Under the pieces are notes generated by a model, which was not told the DNA's origin, searched no databases, and saw nothing but the letters and a program-made list of their open reading frames with translations. The translations under genes were made by a program, and so were the position numbers. DNA of 64,000 nucleotides from Mariprofundus sp. UBA1536 (GTDB lineage: Bacteria; Pseudomonadota; Zetaproteobacteria; Mariprofundales; Mariprofundaceae): the NCBI GenBank assembly GCA_002323245.1, contig DCPU01000014.1:1-64000 (forward strand), in the 5' to 3' direction. Shown piece after piece: positions 23,010-32,299 of this stretch; positions within the stretch are counted from its first letter, which is position 1; each line of letters opens with the position of its first letter.

Positions 23010-23768
23010 ATGTTAGTAATTAAAGATTTACATGCCTCTGTCGATGGCAAAGAAATTCTCAAAGGCATCAACCTGACGATTCATGCAGGCGAAGTGCATG
23101 CCATCATGGGCCCCAATGGCTCGGGCAAGTCCACGCTCTCAAATGTGATTGCTGGCCGCGATGGTTATGAAATCACCTCAGGCTCTGTGATTTATAAGGG
23201 CAAAGATTTACTTGCGCTATCACCAGAAGAACGGGCTTGGGAAGGTGTGTTTCTTGCGTTTCAATACCCCGTAGAAATCCCAGGCGTAAACAACACGTAT
23301 TTGCTCAAAGCTGGTCTCAATGCCAAACGTAAACATTTCGGCGAAGAAGAATTGGATGCTTTTGATTTCATGAAAATGGTCAAAGAAAAAGCCAAAGTTG
23401 TGCAACTTGATCCCTCATTCTTGAGCCGTTCGGTCAATGAAGGTTTTTCTGGTGGTGAGAAAAAACGCAATGAAATCTTCCAAATGGCAGTGCTTGAGCC
23501 TTCATTGGCAATTTTAGATGAAACTGATTCTGGCCTTGATATTGATGCCTTGCGCATTGTTGCTGGCGGTGTCAACACCTTGCGCTCGAAAGATAACGCC
23601 ATTGTGATGGTCACCCATTACCAACGCCTGCTTAACTATATTGAGCCTGATTTTGTGCATGTATTGGCTGGCGGCAAAGTGTTGAAAACTGGTGATAAAT
23701 CATTGGCCCTTGAGCTTGAAGATCGCGGTTACGATTGGTTGCTGACTGAAGAGGCAAACGCAGCATGA
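23010..23768 (+). CDS. sufC: Fe-S assembly ATPase SufC
   Basis: A 252-aa ABC-type ATPase of the SufBCD complex. Walker A is GPNGSGKST (about residue 36), the ABC signature is FSGGEKKRNEI, and Walker B is LAILDETDSGLDIDAL; the H-loop is MVTHYQRLL. SufC binds SufB and SufD and its ATPase cycle opens the scaffold. AAGGA stands 8 nt before the ATG. The stop overlaps the sufD start by 4 bases. Confidence 0.97.
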   Translation: MLVIKDLHASVDGKEILKGINLTIHAGEVHAIMGPNGSGKSTLSNVIAGRDGYEITSGSVIYKGKDLLALSPEERAWEGVFLAFQYPVEIPGVNNTYLLKAGLNAKRKHFGEEELDAFDFMKMVKEKAKVVQLDPSFLSRSVNEGFSGGEKKRNEIFQMAVLEPSLAILDETDSGLDIDALRIVAGGVNTLRSKDNAIVMVTHYQRLLNYIEPDFVHVLAGGKVLKTGDKSLALELEDRGYDWLLTEEANAA

Positions 23769-25000
23769 ATGTAGCCACCCAACGCCAACACGCAAAAACG
23801 TTGTTTGCGCAAGCTGGCTTGCCGACAAAGCGCAATGAACATTGGAAATATACTGATGTGTCACATCTTTCAGATATGGCGCAAACGCAATCAACTGCTC
23901 AAACCATCCAAACACCAACCACAACACTTGGTATTCAAAACCTTGATGCCTATGTATTGGTCTTCAACAACGGCGCGTTTGTAGAAGCATTGTCTTCGCT
24001 ACCACAAGGTGTGGATATCACTTCCGTTGCATCACTATTGGCAGAAGAGAATCATAAGCTGACTGATTTATTTACGCTAAGCGGTGAGGAGCCTTTGTTT
24101 AACGGCTTTTTGGCCCTGAATGCGGCCAACGCGGCAGATGGCGCTGCGATTTGCATCAAAGCCAATACCAAGCTGGATAAACCTTTATATATCAAGCATA
24201 TCAGCAATCAAAACATCACACTTCGCCACGGCATCTATTTTGAAGCGTTTGCAGAAGCTGAAATCATTGAGCACTACTTGGGTGTGGATGACAATGCTGG
24301 CCTGAGCAATGTGTCGACCAACTTTATCCTCGGCACAGGCGCTCAATGTAAGCATTACCGCTTACAACAAGAAGGCAGCAAGCAATCGCATATTGGCCGC
24401 GTTGAAGTAAAACAATATCAAGACTCCAACTACCAAATGCATGCAGTAGAATTGGGCGGAGCGCTTACTCGCGCTGATATCGTGGTCAATTTGGCTGAGC
24501 AAGGCGCATCATGCTCGCTCAATGGTTTGTATGTGTTGGCAGGTCGCCAGCATGTGGATCATCACACCCGTATTGACCACACAGCTCCGCATTGCACCAG
24601 CCATGAGAATTATCGCACAGTCTTGGATGGTCGCTCACACGGCGTATTTAACGGCAAAGTGGTGGTTCATGAAGGCGCCATCAAAACCGATTCAGCACAA
24701 TCCAATGGCAACCTTTTACTCTCTAAACATGCGCAAATTGATACCAAGCCTGAATTAGAAATTTACAACGATGATGTCAAATGTGCCCATGGTGCAACCG
24801 TTGGTCAGCTTGATGATAAACAATTGTTTTATCTTCGCTCACGCGGCATCTCTGAAGAATCCGCACAAGAATTGCTGACCTTTGCCTTTGCTGATGCAGT
24901 GTTGGCTTCTATGCGCAATGAAGTGGTGCGTCGTTATGTGGAGCAAGCAGCATTTGCCAAGCTTCCCCATGGCGAAGAATTAGAGGAGCTATTGGCCTAA
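23765..25000 (+). CDS. sufD: Fe-S assembly protein SufD
   Basis: A 411-aa SufD, paralogue of SufB and third part of the SufBCD complex. The N-terminus has GLPTKRNEHWKYTDVSHL, and the conserved beta-helix region has GLYVLAGRQHVDHHTRIDHTAPHCTSHENY, GRSHGVFNGKVVVHEGAIKT and DVKCAHGATVGQLDDKQLFYLRSRGISEE. The His corresponding to E. coli SufD H360 is in KCAHGAT. Overlaps sufC by 4 bases and precedes sufS by 1. Confidence 0.97.
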   Translation: MNVATQRQHAKTLFAQAGLPTKRNEHWKYTDVSHLSDMAQTQSTAQTIQTPTTTLGIQNLDAYVLVFNNGAFVEALSSLPQGVDITSVASLLAEENHKLTDLFTLSGEEPLFNGFLALNAANAADGAAICIKANTKLDKPLYIKHISNQNITLRHGIYFEAFAEAEIIEHYLGVDDNAGLSNVSTNFILGTGAQCKHYRLQQEGSKQSHIGRVEVKQYQDSNYQMHAVELGGALTRADIVVNLAEQGASCSLNGLYVLAGRQHVDHHTRIDHTAPHCTSHENYRTVLDGRSHGVFNGKVVVHEGAIKTDSAQSNGNLLLSKHAQIDTKPELEIYNDDVKCAHGATVGQLDDKQLFYLRSRGISEESAQELLTFAFADAVLASMRNEVVRRYVEQAAFAKLPHGEELEELLA

Positions 25001-25001
25001 T

Positions 25002-26222
25002 ATGACTTTTGATCTTGCATCCATTCGCGCTGATTTTCCGATTTTACATCAAGAAATCTATGGTAAACCCCTTGTTTACTTAGACAACGCCGCCACCACG
25101 CAAAAGCCTCAAATCGTGATTGATACACTGCGTCATTATTACGAGAAAGATAACGCCAATATTCATCGCGGTGTGCATACGCTTTCTGAACGCGCCACCA
25201 AAGATTACGAAGCGACCCGCGACACCATTCGCAGCTTCTTTCATGCCGCTTCCACCAAAGAAGTGATTTTCACGCGCGGCACCACCGACAGCATCAATCT
25301 GGTGGCTTCAGCCTGGGGCAGCGCCAATGTGCAAGCTGGTGATGAAATTTTGATTTCGCATATGGAGCACCACTCCAACATCGTGCCTTGGCAAATGCTT
25401 TGTGAGCGCTCTGGCGCCACGCTAAAAGTGATTCCCATGAATGAAGCTGGCGAGCTGGATTTGGAAACTTATGCTAATTTGTTGTCTGAGCGCACCAAGC
25501 TCGTGGGCATTGTGCATATGTCCAATGCCCTGGGCACTATCAACCCGATTGCAACCATGATTGCACAAGCCCATGCCGTGGGCGCCAAAGTGTTGATTGA
25601 TGGGGCGCAAGCTGCCGCCCATGTGCCTGTGGACATGCAAGCGTTGGACATCGATTTTTATGTCACCTCCGCGCATAAAATGTATGGCCCTACCGGTGTG
25701 GGTGTATTGATTGCCAAGCAAGCCATCTTAGAAGCTATGCCTCCTTACCAAGGCGGCGGCGATATGATTTTGATGGTCACCTTTGAAAAAACCCAATACA
25801 ACGATTTACCCCATAAGTTTGAAGCGGGCACCCCCAATATCGCAGGTGTGATTGGTTTTGGCGCTGCTATAAAATACATTCAAAGCATTGGTTTTGAAGC
25901 CATTGAAAAGCGCGAGAAAGAGCTATTGGCTTATGCCACCAAACTTGCTCAAGCTTTTACAGGCTTACGCCAAATTGGCACCGCCAAAGACAAAGCTTGT
26001 GTGCTCTCGTTTGTACTTGATGGCGTGCACCCCCATGATTTGGGCACCATCCTTGATCGTGAAGGCGTGGCCATTCGCGCAGGGCATCATTGCGCTATGC
26101 CAGTGATGCAATTTTATAAGGTGCCTGCCACAGCGCGCGCCTCGTTTTCGATTTATAATACAGAAGCTGAAGTGGATGCTCTTTTTGCAGCCCTCACCAA
26201 AGCACGGGATATGTTTGCATAA
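25002..26222 (+). CDS. sufS: Cysteine desulfurase SufS
   Basis: A 406-aa type II cysteine desulfurase that supplies sulfur for Fe-S clusters with PLP as cofactor. YLDNAATTQKPQ starts the domain, ISHMEHHSNIVPWQ holds the PLP contact His, the PLP Lys is in YVTSAHKMYGPTGVGVL, and the active-site Cys is in RAGHHCAMPVMQFY near residue 363. Followed by a SufU-type scaffold (1-base overlap) rather than SufE, so SufU is its probable sulfur acceptor. Confidence 0.97.
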   Translation: MTFDLASIRADFPILHQEIYGKPLVYLDNAATTQKPQIVIDTLRHYYEKDNANIHRGVHTLSERATKDYEATRDTIRSFFHAASTKEVIFTRGTTDSINLVASAWGSANVQAGDEILISHMEHHSNIVPWQMLCERSGATLKVIPMNEAGELDLETYANLLSERTKLVGIVHMSNALGTINPIATMIAQAHAVGAKVLIDGAQAAAHVPVDMQALDIDFYVTSAHKMYGPTGVGVLIAKQAILEAMPPYQGGGDMILMVTFEKTQYNDLPHKFEAGTPNIAGVIGFGAAIKYIQSIGFEAIEKREKELLAYATKLAQAFTGLRQIGTAKDKACVLSFVLDGVHPHDLGTILDREGVAIRAGHHCAMPVMQFYKVPATARASFSIYNTEAEVDALFAALTKARDMFA

Positions 26223-26677
26223 TGTTTAGTTTAGGTGATTTATACCAACAAGTGATTATTGATCACACCAAGAGCCCGCGCAATTTCGGCAAGCTCGACC
26301 CATGCAACCATGATGCAGAAGGTTACAACCCTTTGTGTGGCGATCAGCTGCATATTTATCTGCAAATCAATGCTGATAACATCATCGAAGCCATTAAATT
26401 TGAAGGCCAGGGCTGCTCGATTTCCACAGCCTCGGCCTCATTGATGACCGAAGCACTCAAGGGTAAACCCGTGGCAGAGTTCGAGCGCTTGTTTGCAGCA
26501 TTCCATCATATGGCCACTGCCGATATGGAAGAAGCCCCCGATGAAGATGCCTTGGGCAAGCTCGCTGTGTTATCTGGCGTCAAAGAATTTCCATCTCGTA
26601 TCAAATGCGCCACCTTATGCTGGCACACACTCAAAGCAGCTATTGAAGATAAAGCTGAACCCGTAAGGACTGAGTAA
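26222..26677 (+). CDS. sufU: SufU/IscU-type Fe-S assembly protein
   Basis: A 151-aa member of the NifU-N/IscU fold. The three conserved Cys are present in NPLCGDQ (with the conserved Asp), GQGCSISTASASLM and IKCATLCWHTLKAA. The insertion between the second and third Cys blocks (about residues 85-118) is the feature separating SufU from IscU. SufU is normally a zinc-dependent sulfur transferase for SufS; a scaffold role cannot be excluded. Starts at the last base of sufS. Note that Proteobacteria more often use SufE here. Confidence 0.92.
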   Translation: MFSLGDLYQQVIIDHTKSPRNFGKLDPCNHDAEGYNPLCGDQLHIYLQINADNIIEAIKFEGQGCSISTASASLMTEALKGKPVAEFERLFAAFHHMATADMEEAPDEDALGKLAVLSGVKEFPSRIKCATLCWHTLKAAIEDKAEPVRTE

Positions 26678-26799
26678 TTGTTGAAACGCAATGCAACATC
26701 CATGTTTTTTGCTTTAAATGAAATGGAAAAGTGTCATTTCCCATTTCAAACAAACTTACAGTTTGCCACCCATCCATGGGTGGAGGGAGACCATTAGAA

Positions 26800-27360
26800 A
26801 TGGCAACAGGACAAATGATTACCACCAACCGCGACATCGATGCGATTTTAATTCCCTTGGGCACACCTGTGATTATCCCTGAAGGTGCGCAAGTCGCCAT
26901 CACCCAGGAGCTGGGAGGCACATACACTGTGAGTGTGAATGGCAACCTTGCTCGCATAGAAGGCAAAGATGCTGATGCACTTGGCCTTGGCGATAAAATC
27001 GACGCTGCTGATGCAAAAGCTGAAGAAGTCAAAACTGCCAATGGCCCCGTCGATGAAGACGATATTTGGAAAGCATTACGCACCTGTTACGACCCTGAAA
27101 TCCCAGTCAACATTGTCGATTTGGGCTTGGTGTACGATGTGTTCGTTGTCGACACAGACGAAGGCGGCAATGCAGTAGAAATCACCATGACCCTCACCGC
27201 CCCTGGCTGCGGCATGGGCCCATTTATCGTCGATGACGTGCGCGCCAAAACACTGGATGTTGAAAATGTCACCGAAGTACACGTTGACCTCGTGTTCGAC
27301 CCGGCATGGGACAGATCAATGATGAGCGATGAAGCCAAATTACAATTGGGGATGTTTTAA
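26800..27360 (+). CDS. sufT: Putative Fe-S maturation protein SufT (DUF59/MIP18 family)
   Basis: A 186-aa protein. The N-terminal part (about residues 5-65) has TTNRDIDAILIPLGTPV and AITQELGGTYTVSVNGNLAR typical of SufT, and the C-terminal part is a DUF59/MIP18 domain with LRTCYDPEIPVNIVDLGLVY and APGCGMGPFIVDDV carrying the conserved Cys. SufT proteins help maturation of Fe-S proteins. The ATG at 26800 gives family length; an upstream start would add 23 unusual residues. It is 122 bases from sufU, a gap that contains the short hairpin CCACCCA-TCCA-TGGGTGG. Confidence 0.92.
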   Translation: MATGQMITTNRDIDAILIPLGTPVIIPEGAQVAITQELGGTYTVSVNGNLARIEGKDADALGLGDKIDAADAKAEEVKTANGPVDEDDIWKALRTCYDPEIPVNIVDLGLVYDVFVVDTDEGGNAVEITMTLTAPGCGMGPFIVDDVRAKTLDVENVTEVHVDLVFDPAWDRSMMSDEAKLQLGMF

Positions 27361-27491
27361 GTAAAAACTTGGCATTCCCCTTGCTGAAATCTTGCCATGC
27401 AAGCACATAACTTCATGTATTCATCCACCGTCTCATCCCCTCATGTGAATTCTTACATGAAAGCCACTTTTGCTTGTGTTACGTTTCAGAC

Positions 27492-30026
27492 ATGCAAACC
27501 GTAGAAATCAGTAAATCGGGCTTTCTAAAAGCTAAGCTAAAGGCCGTTCAGGGAAGACTGAGGAACAGGCCTGATAGTGAGCACAAACAAGCCATGGTAA
27601 GAATCTTTCTTACTATTGCTGTAGTTATCATTTTTTTAGCGATTGACCACGCGATCGTATTCTTTTTAACAATAGCATATCTGGCTGTAGCCATTTCGAT
27701 ATTAGTGTGGATTCTCGTTTCTCCAATGGTAAATCCTATCAGAAGGCTTGTCGGTATCTTTGGTGATGTAGGAATGACATCAGCAGTATTATATTTAGCT
27801 GATGAAGCAGGCATATTGGCTCTTTTTGTCTACTTGTGGGTGATCATCGGTAATGGGTTCCGGTATGGACCAAAATACTTAAACATCACGACTATCGCTT
27901 CCCTGCTTGGCGCTTCACTGGTACTCATCTCTGGTTCATACTGGTCGCAGCATTTCTGGATTGGCTTTACGTTGTTACTTTGCTTAGCAATTCTACCTGT
28001 TTACATGTCTAGCTTGCTAAAGCAGTTACATCTTGCAATAGAGAAAGCAGAACAAGCCAGTAAAGCTAAATCACAATTCCTTGCTCACATGAGCCATGAA
28101 CTCCGAACCCCTTTAAATGGCATTATTGGCGTTACAACTTTACTACACATGACCTCACTTTCTAAAAAGCAGCAGAAATACGCCGACCTTATTGCGTTAT
28201 CAGGAAAAACCCTTTTAGCGCTTATCGAAAATGTACTTGATATATCAAAAATTGAAGCAGGCAAGCTGACCACCGAGGCTAAGCCCTTTGATTTACATCA
28301 ACTTGTCACCACTACAATTCAGGTTTTTAAAAACCAGGCCGATAAGAAAGGATTGTCACTTTCAGCACACGTTGCCCCCGAAGTTCCTTTCAGGCTCATT
28401 GGTGATGAACTGCATATTCGGCAAGTGCTTCTCAACTTTCTTAGCAATGCCCTGAAATTTACTGCTGAAGGACGAGTAGAGCTAACAGTTGAAATATCCA
28501 GCATCCAAACAGATAACACAGTAACCTTACTATTCTCCATCATAGATACAGGTATTGGCTTATCGACTGAGGCTCAGCATAAAATTTTTGATAGCTTCGT
28601 ACAAGCGGATGCCTCAGTGACCAGAGAATATGGTGGTACTGGGCTGGGCACAACGATTGCAAAAGAACTCATTACTGCCCTGGGCGGAAAACTGGGCTTA
28701 GATAGCGAATTGGGTAAAGGCTCCACCTTTTGGTTTGAATTACCTTTCAAATTACAAGAAAAGTTAAGCAAAGAGACAATTGCAAAAAGCTCATTTCAAA
28801 ATGCTCGCATTCTTACAATGCTTAGGCCTGAGCACACTGACTCCATAAAAATACCTTTGCAGCGATGGGGACAACAACAGCAAAACACCGAAAATGTTAT
28901 TGGACTGCTCTCATCTTTATTAGAGGCGCATCAGCAAAATCATCCTTTTGATCTGGCAATCTTAGAAGAAGATTTACTTGGCATGCCTGCCAGTCAATTC
29001 ATTAAAAACATCTGCAATGAAGAGAGATACGAAAGCATTGGCTTTATTCTCATCACCCGCAATGCAAGTAAAGAGCATGAGCATGAACTCTTACATCTGG
29101 GCTTCTCATCTGTATTAACACAACCCATCAATGAATCACTTTTATTCAATGCCATCCACGAGATATGCCATGGTAATCTATACACTGATGGTGTCACTGC
29201 TGTTTCCACGTTGCATCAGAAACAAGATAAGCTGAAAAGTCTTTTGATTATGGTGGCCGAAGATAATGAAGTGAATCAAGTGGTTATTCGTGAATTTCTG
29301 GAGCTCATGGGGCATAAAGTCGTATTGGTTGATAATGGTGAACAAGCGCTGGATACACTCACAGACAACGATGAAGACTTTGATATCGCATTTCTGGATA
29401 TCAATATGCCACATTTGTCTGGTTTAGAAGTGTTAAAAGCTTACCGCTTCCTGAAACCTGAAACACGTTTACCTATTGTGATGCTATCAGCTGATGCCCT
29501 TTCTACAAATATCCAGGAATGCCTGGATGCAGGTGCTGATGCATACTTAACTAAACCCATTGAGAAGCAGAAAATTGAACAAACCATAGACCGATTAACA
29601 CATCATATTACGCACAGTAGTCAGAACGATACGTTGCAACATGTCAATTCAGATGAGCAGCCCACAATGAAGTCTGGCACTACAGACACCATGGTTCTTG
29701 ATAAGTTGGCTGCTATTTCAAAAAAGGAAAAGTTTGTTGAAAATCTCATTACAAAATTTATCACAACAAGCCAGGAGCGAAGCAATCAGTTGGTCAAAGC
29801 TTATAAAGACAACAATCCGGTTGAATACGCATTGATTTGCCATGCATTGGAAGGAAGCTCCGGCGCCGTTGGCGCCGCAGCCGTAAATGAAATATGCGCC
29901 CACCTTCAAGGAATGACTGAGCTTACACCTGAAATCATGAGTAAGGGCATTCAAGACATCCAAAGCGCATTGGCCCAAAGTGAAAAAGAGTTCAGCGCTT
30001 ACATACATAAACGCCTGGATTTATGA
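27492..30026 (+). CDS. rpfC: RpfC-type DSF sensor hybrid histidine kinase beside rpfF
   Basis: An 844-aa hybrid kinase. Residues 1-185 are the membrane sensor with RPDSEHKQAMVRIFLTI just before the first segment and WVIIGNGFRYGPKYL, both matching Xanthomonas RpfC. HisKA has H202 (HMSHELRTPLNG), HATPase has FLSNALKFT and GGTGLGTTIA. Then comes a degenerate receiver (about 437-560) in which the phosphoacceptor Asp is Glu492, followed by a full receiver with D636 (IAFLDINMP) and an HPt domain with H784 (CHALEGSSGAVG). RpfC normally detects the DSF fatty-acid signal and phosphorylates RpfG. It converges on rpfF with a 2-base gap. The ATG at 27492 is chosen as the family start. Confidence 0.93.
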   Translation: MQTVEISKSGFLKAKLKAVQGRLRNRPDSEHKQAMVRIFLTIAVVIIFLAIDHAIVFFLTIAYLAVAISILVWILVSPMVNPIRRLVGIFGDVGMTSAVLYLADEAGILALFVYLWVIIGNGFRYGPKYLNITTIASLLGASLVLISGSYWSQHFWIGFTLLLCLAILPVYMSSLLKQLHLAIEKAEQASKAKSQFLAHMSHELRTPLNGIIGVTTLLHMTSLSKKQQKYADLIALSGKTLLALIENVLDISKIEAGKLTTEAKPFDLHQLVTTTIQVFKNQADKKGLSLSAHVAPEVPFRLIGDELHIRQVLLNFLSNALKFTAEGRVELTVEISSIQTDNTVTLLFSIIDTGIGLSTEAQHKIFDSFVQADASVTREYGGTGLGTTIAKELITALGGKLGLDSELGKGSTFWFELPFKLQEKLSKETIAKSSFQNARILTMLRPEHTDSIKIPLQRWGQQQQNTENVIGLLSSLLEAHQQNHPFDLAILEEDLLGMPASQFIKNICNEERYESIGFILITRNASKEHEHELLHLGFSSVLTQPINESLLFNAIHEICHGNLYTDGVTAVSTLHQKQDKLKSLLIMVAEDNEVNQVVIREFLELMGHKVVLVDNGEQALDTLTDNDEDFDIAFLDINMPHLSGLEVLKAYRFLKPETRLPIVMLSADALSTNIQECLDAGADAYLTKPIEKQKIEQTIDRLTHHITHSSQNDTLQHVNSDEQPTMKSGTTDTMVLDKLAAISKKEKFVENLITKFITTSQERSNQLVKAYKDNNPVEYALICHALEGSSGAVGAAAVNEICAHLQGMTELTPEIMSKGIQDIQSALAQSEKEFSAYIHKRLDL

Positions 30027-30028
30027 CA

Positions 30029-30886
30029 TCAGCTTTGCGTAACTTTAGCCGATTGACGTTTTACCAAACGCTCCATCATACGCAAATCTTTTTCAGTAAG
30101 ATTGAGCGCGGCATCCACCCAATCTGATGTGATATGATTAAGCTCTGCATATGTGATTGGATTACAATGGCGCTTAGCCTTTCGGAACGCCCGTATGCCA
30201 TTGCTGGCTCTATTTTCCTTTTTGATATAATCATAAACTGCTTGCTGCCCCTGGCCGTCTTCAACCAACACATCAACCAAACCAAGTTCATACATGTCTT
30301 CAGCGGAATATAGCTTCCCGCTCATAATCATCTTCTCAGCCTGTATCTCTCCAACCTTTCGCGATAACAAGCTGTATGCTCCCATTCCGGGAAACAGGTT
30401 GAACAAAATTTCAGGCATCCCCATCTTCGCACTTCGCTCAGCGATGAGCACATTGCTCGACAACGCACCCTCAAATCCACCACCCAAAGCATCACCCTGA
30501 ACCAAAGAAATGGTAGTGACCCTGTCACCCAATGATGAATAAGTATGATAAAGCACATCAATACAAGCTGTAGCATATTTCATCAGACCAGCTTTATCCT
30601 GATTTTGAATCAAAGACATAAATAGCCCAAGATCGCCACCCAGGTTAAAAGCACCTTCTGTTTTTGATGCTGCAACAATGTATCTCACACTATCATTTTC
30701 AGGTAATTTTTTTACATCATCATACCATTGCAGGATGCCTTCCAGAAGATCTGGAGTGAAACAAGGTCTTGGTGCACCTTCCATATAATACCAGGCAAGT
30801 TCATATTCATCTTCCCTTTCTATATGAAGCGATGCATACCTATTTCCTTTATCTTTCTTTAATTGCAGGTTTCCTATATTGCTCAT
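30029..30886 (-). CDS. rpfF: RpfF-type DSF synthase (crotonase family)
   Basis: A 285-aa crotonase-fold enzyme that makes the cis-2-unsaturated fatty acid signal DSF from acyl-ACP by dehydration and thioester cleavage. The two catalytic Glu of RpfF are present: E139 in GGGFEGALSSN and E159 in MGMPEILFNLFPGMGAYS, almost the same numbering as Xanthomonas RpfF (E141, E161). The conserved block AFNLGGDLGLFMSLI is also typical. Ordinary enoyl-CoA hydratases lack the LFNLFPGMGAYS stretch. A GGAAAGGGG ribosome site precedes the ATG. It faces the rpfC gene, as in known rpf clusters; rpfG and rpfB are not in the window. Confidence 0.93.
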   Translation of the reverse strand: MSNIGNLQLKKDKGNRYASLHIEREDEYELAWYYMEGAPRPCFTPDLLEGILQWYDDVKKLPENDSVRYIVAASKTEGAFNLGGDLGLFMSLIQNQDKAGLMKYATACIDVLYHTYSSLGDRVTTISLVQGDALGGGFEGALSSNVLIAERSAKMGMPEILFNLFPGMGAYSLLSRKVGEIQAEKMIMSGKLYSAEDMYELGLVDVLVEDGQGQQAVYDYIKKENRASNGIRAFRKAKRHCNPITYAELNHITSDWVDAALNLTEKDLRMMERLVKRQSAKVTQS

Positions 30887-31060
30887 TTCTTACCCCTTTC
30901 CTCATTATTTTTTACTGCATTTGCAGCAACATGAGGTTCGGGGTGATGGTAAGAAGTGTCAATTTTTTGTTATTTCTAATTTCGAAGGTGTTGCAGCTTG
31001 TCACACCCTTCTTGAATGATACCCTGTTCACGTGATGATTTTTATGCTTTGTGAGCACCA

Positions 31061-32278
31061 ATGAACCCAGCTGATACAGCTTCCGACCAAAAACGCATCC
31101 CTTCGAAATGGCGACAGCAATTTGCTTTCGACCTGCCCGAGGTCGCGCCGGGGAAAGTATGGGTACATGCTTGTTCGGTGGGCGAAGTCTCATCCATTGC
31201 CCCATTGATTCGCAAATTGCTTGCTGCAGGCCATGGCGTGCACCTGACTGTGGTGACGCGTACTGGTTTTGCCCATGCACAGCGCTTGTTTGGCAGCAGC
31301 ATCAGCCAAAGCTGGTTACCATGGGATTTACCTTTTTTCATCTCGCGCTTGATTAACAAGCTGCGCCCATCTCTGCTTTTATTGTGTGAAACCGAATTTT
31401 GGCCGGGCATGCTCAAAGGCTGCAAAAAGCGCCATATTTCTGTCGTTGGGGTCAACACGCGTATTTCCGATCGCTCATTCCCCAAATATTTTTCCACTCG
31501 CAAACTTTGGGGCCGATGGTTGTCCAATGTTGCACTATTTCTAGCTCAAAGTGACTTGGATGCCGAGCGCCTTGCCGCCATTGGTGTGACAGCTGCTAAC
31601 ATCAAAACCGTTGGCAATTTAAAATTTGCAGTGCAAACACCTGACGTGGATGCCGCCATCATCCGTGAGCATATCGACCCCACAGGCAAGCGCCCCATTT
31701 TGATTCTGGCCAGCACCCATGATGATGAAGAAGCCCAAATCATCAAAAGCTTGCCTACATGGCTGCACACATGCCCTGATTTACTCACCCTGATTGTGCC
31801 CCGCCATCCTGAGCGTTTTGCTGCTGTGGGTGATTTACTCAAAAGCAACGCCATTCCCTTTAGTCGTTATGTACAAAAACGCAGCGAGAAAGATGCTGTG
31901 GTGCTGGTTGATGCCATGGGTGTGTTGGGTGGGCTGTACACGATTGCGGATATTGCTTTTATTGGTGGCAGTTTGGTGAATGTGGGCGGTCATAACCCGC
32001 TTGAAGCAGCAATTTGTGGTCGCGGCGTGATTACAGGGCCGTACGTGCAAAACTTCCGTGCCGTGATGGATGCCATGCAAGCCCACGATGCTGCCATTGT
32101 TGTGGAAAATGCTGATGCCCTAGAAGCAAGCATTTCCAAGCTATTACAACAGCCTGAAGCCTTAAAAGCCCTGCATGCTCAAGCGACTTTATTTATGCAT
32201 GAACAAGAGCATGTGCTTGATGCCATGTGGCAAGAAATCCAACCCTATTTACCGCAAAATTCTGCGGGTGTGTCTTAA
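31061..32278 (+). CDS. waaA: 3-deoxy-D-manno-octulosonic acid transferase WaaA
   Basis: A 405-aa KDO transferase that attaches KDO from CMP-KDO to lipid A precursor. The N-terminal domain has VWVHACSVGEVSSIAPLI, LLCETEFWPGML and VNTRISDRSFPKYF; the C-terminal domain has LILASTHDDEEAQII, LIVPRHPERFAAVGDLL and AFIGGSLVNVGGHNPLEAA. The usual N-terminal membrane anchor (about 30 residues) is absent: the protein starts directly before KRIPSKWRQQF. No start further upstream in frame would restore it. It stands alone and divergent from rpfF. Confidence 0.93.
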   Translation: MNPADTASDQKRIPSKWRQQFAFDLPEVAPGKVWVHACSVGEVSSIAPLIRKLLAAGHGVHLTVVTRTGFAHAQRLFGSSISQSWLPWDLPFFISRLINKLRPSLLLLCETEFWPGMLKGCKKRHISVVGVNTRISDRSFPKYFSTRKLWGRWLSNVALFLAQSDLDAERLAAIGVTAANIKTVGNLKFAVQTPDVDAAIIREHIDPTGKRPILILASTHDDEEAQIIKSLPTWLHTCPDLLTLIVPRHPERFAAVGDLLKSNAIPFSRYVQKRSEKDAVVLVDAMGVLGGLYTIADIAFIGGSLVNVGGHNPLEAAICGRGVITGPYVQNFRAVMDAMQAHDAAIVVENADALEASISKLLQQPEALKALHAQATLFMHEQEHVLDAMWQEIQPYLPQNSAGVS

Positions 32279-32299
32279 GGCGTTACAGTCTTCATCATT

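Noticed and set aside
26677..26800. Possible terminator between sufU and sufT
   Set aside because: The CCACCCA/TGGGTGG hairpin has no T-tract, so it is more likely a pause or mRNA-stability element and sufT is taken as part of the operon.
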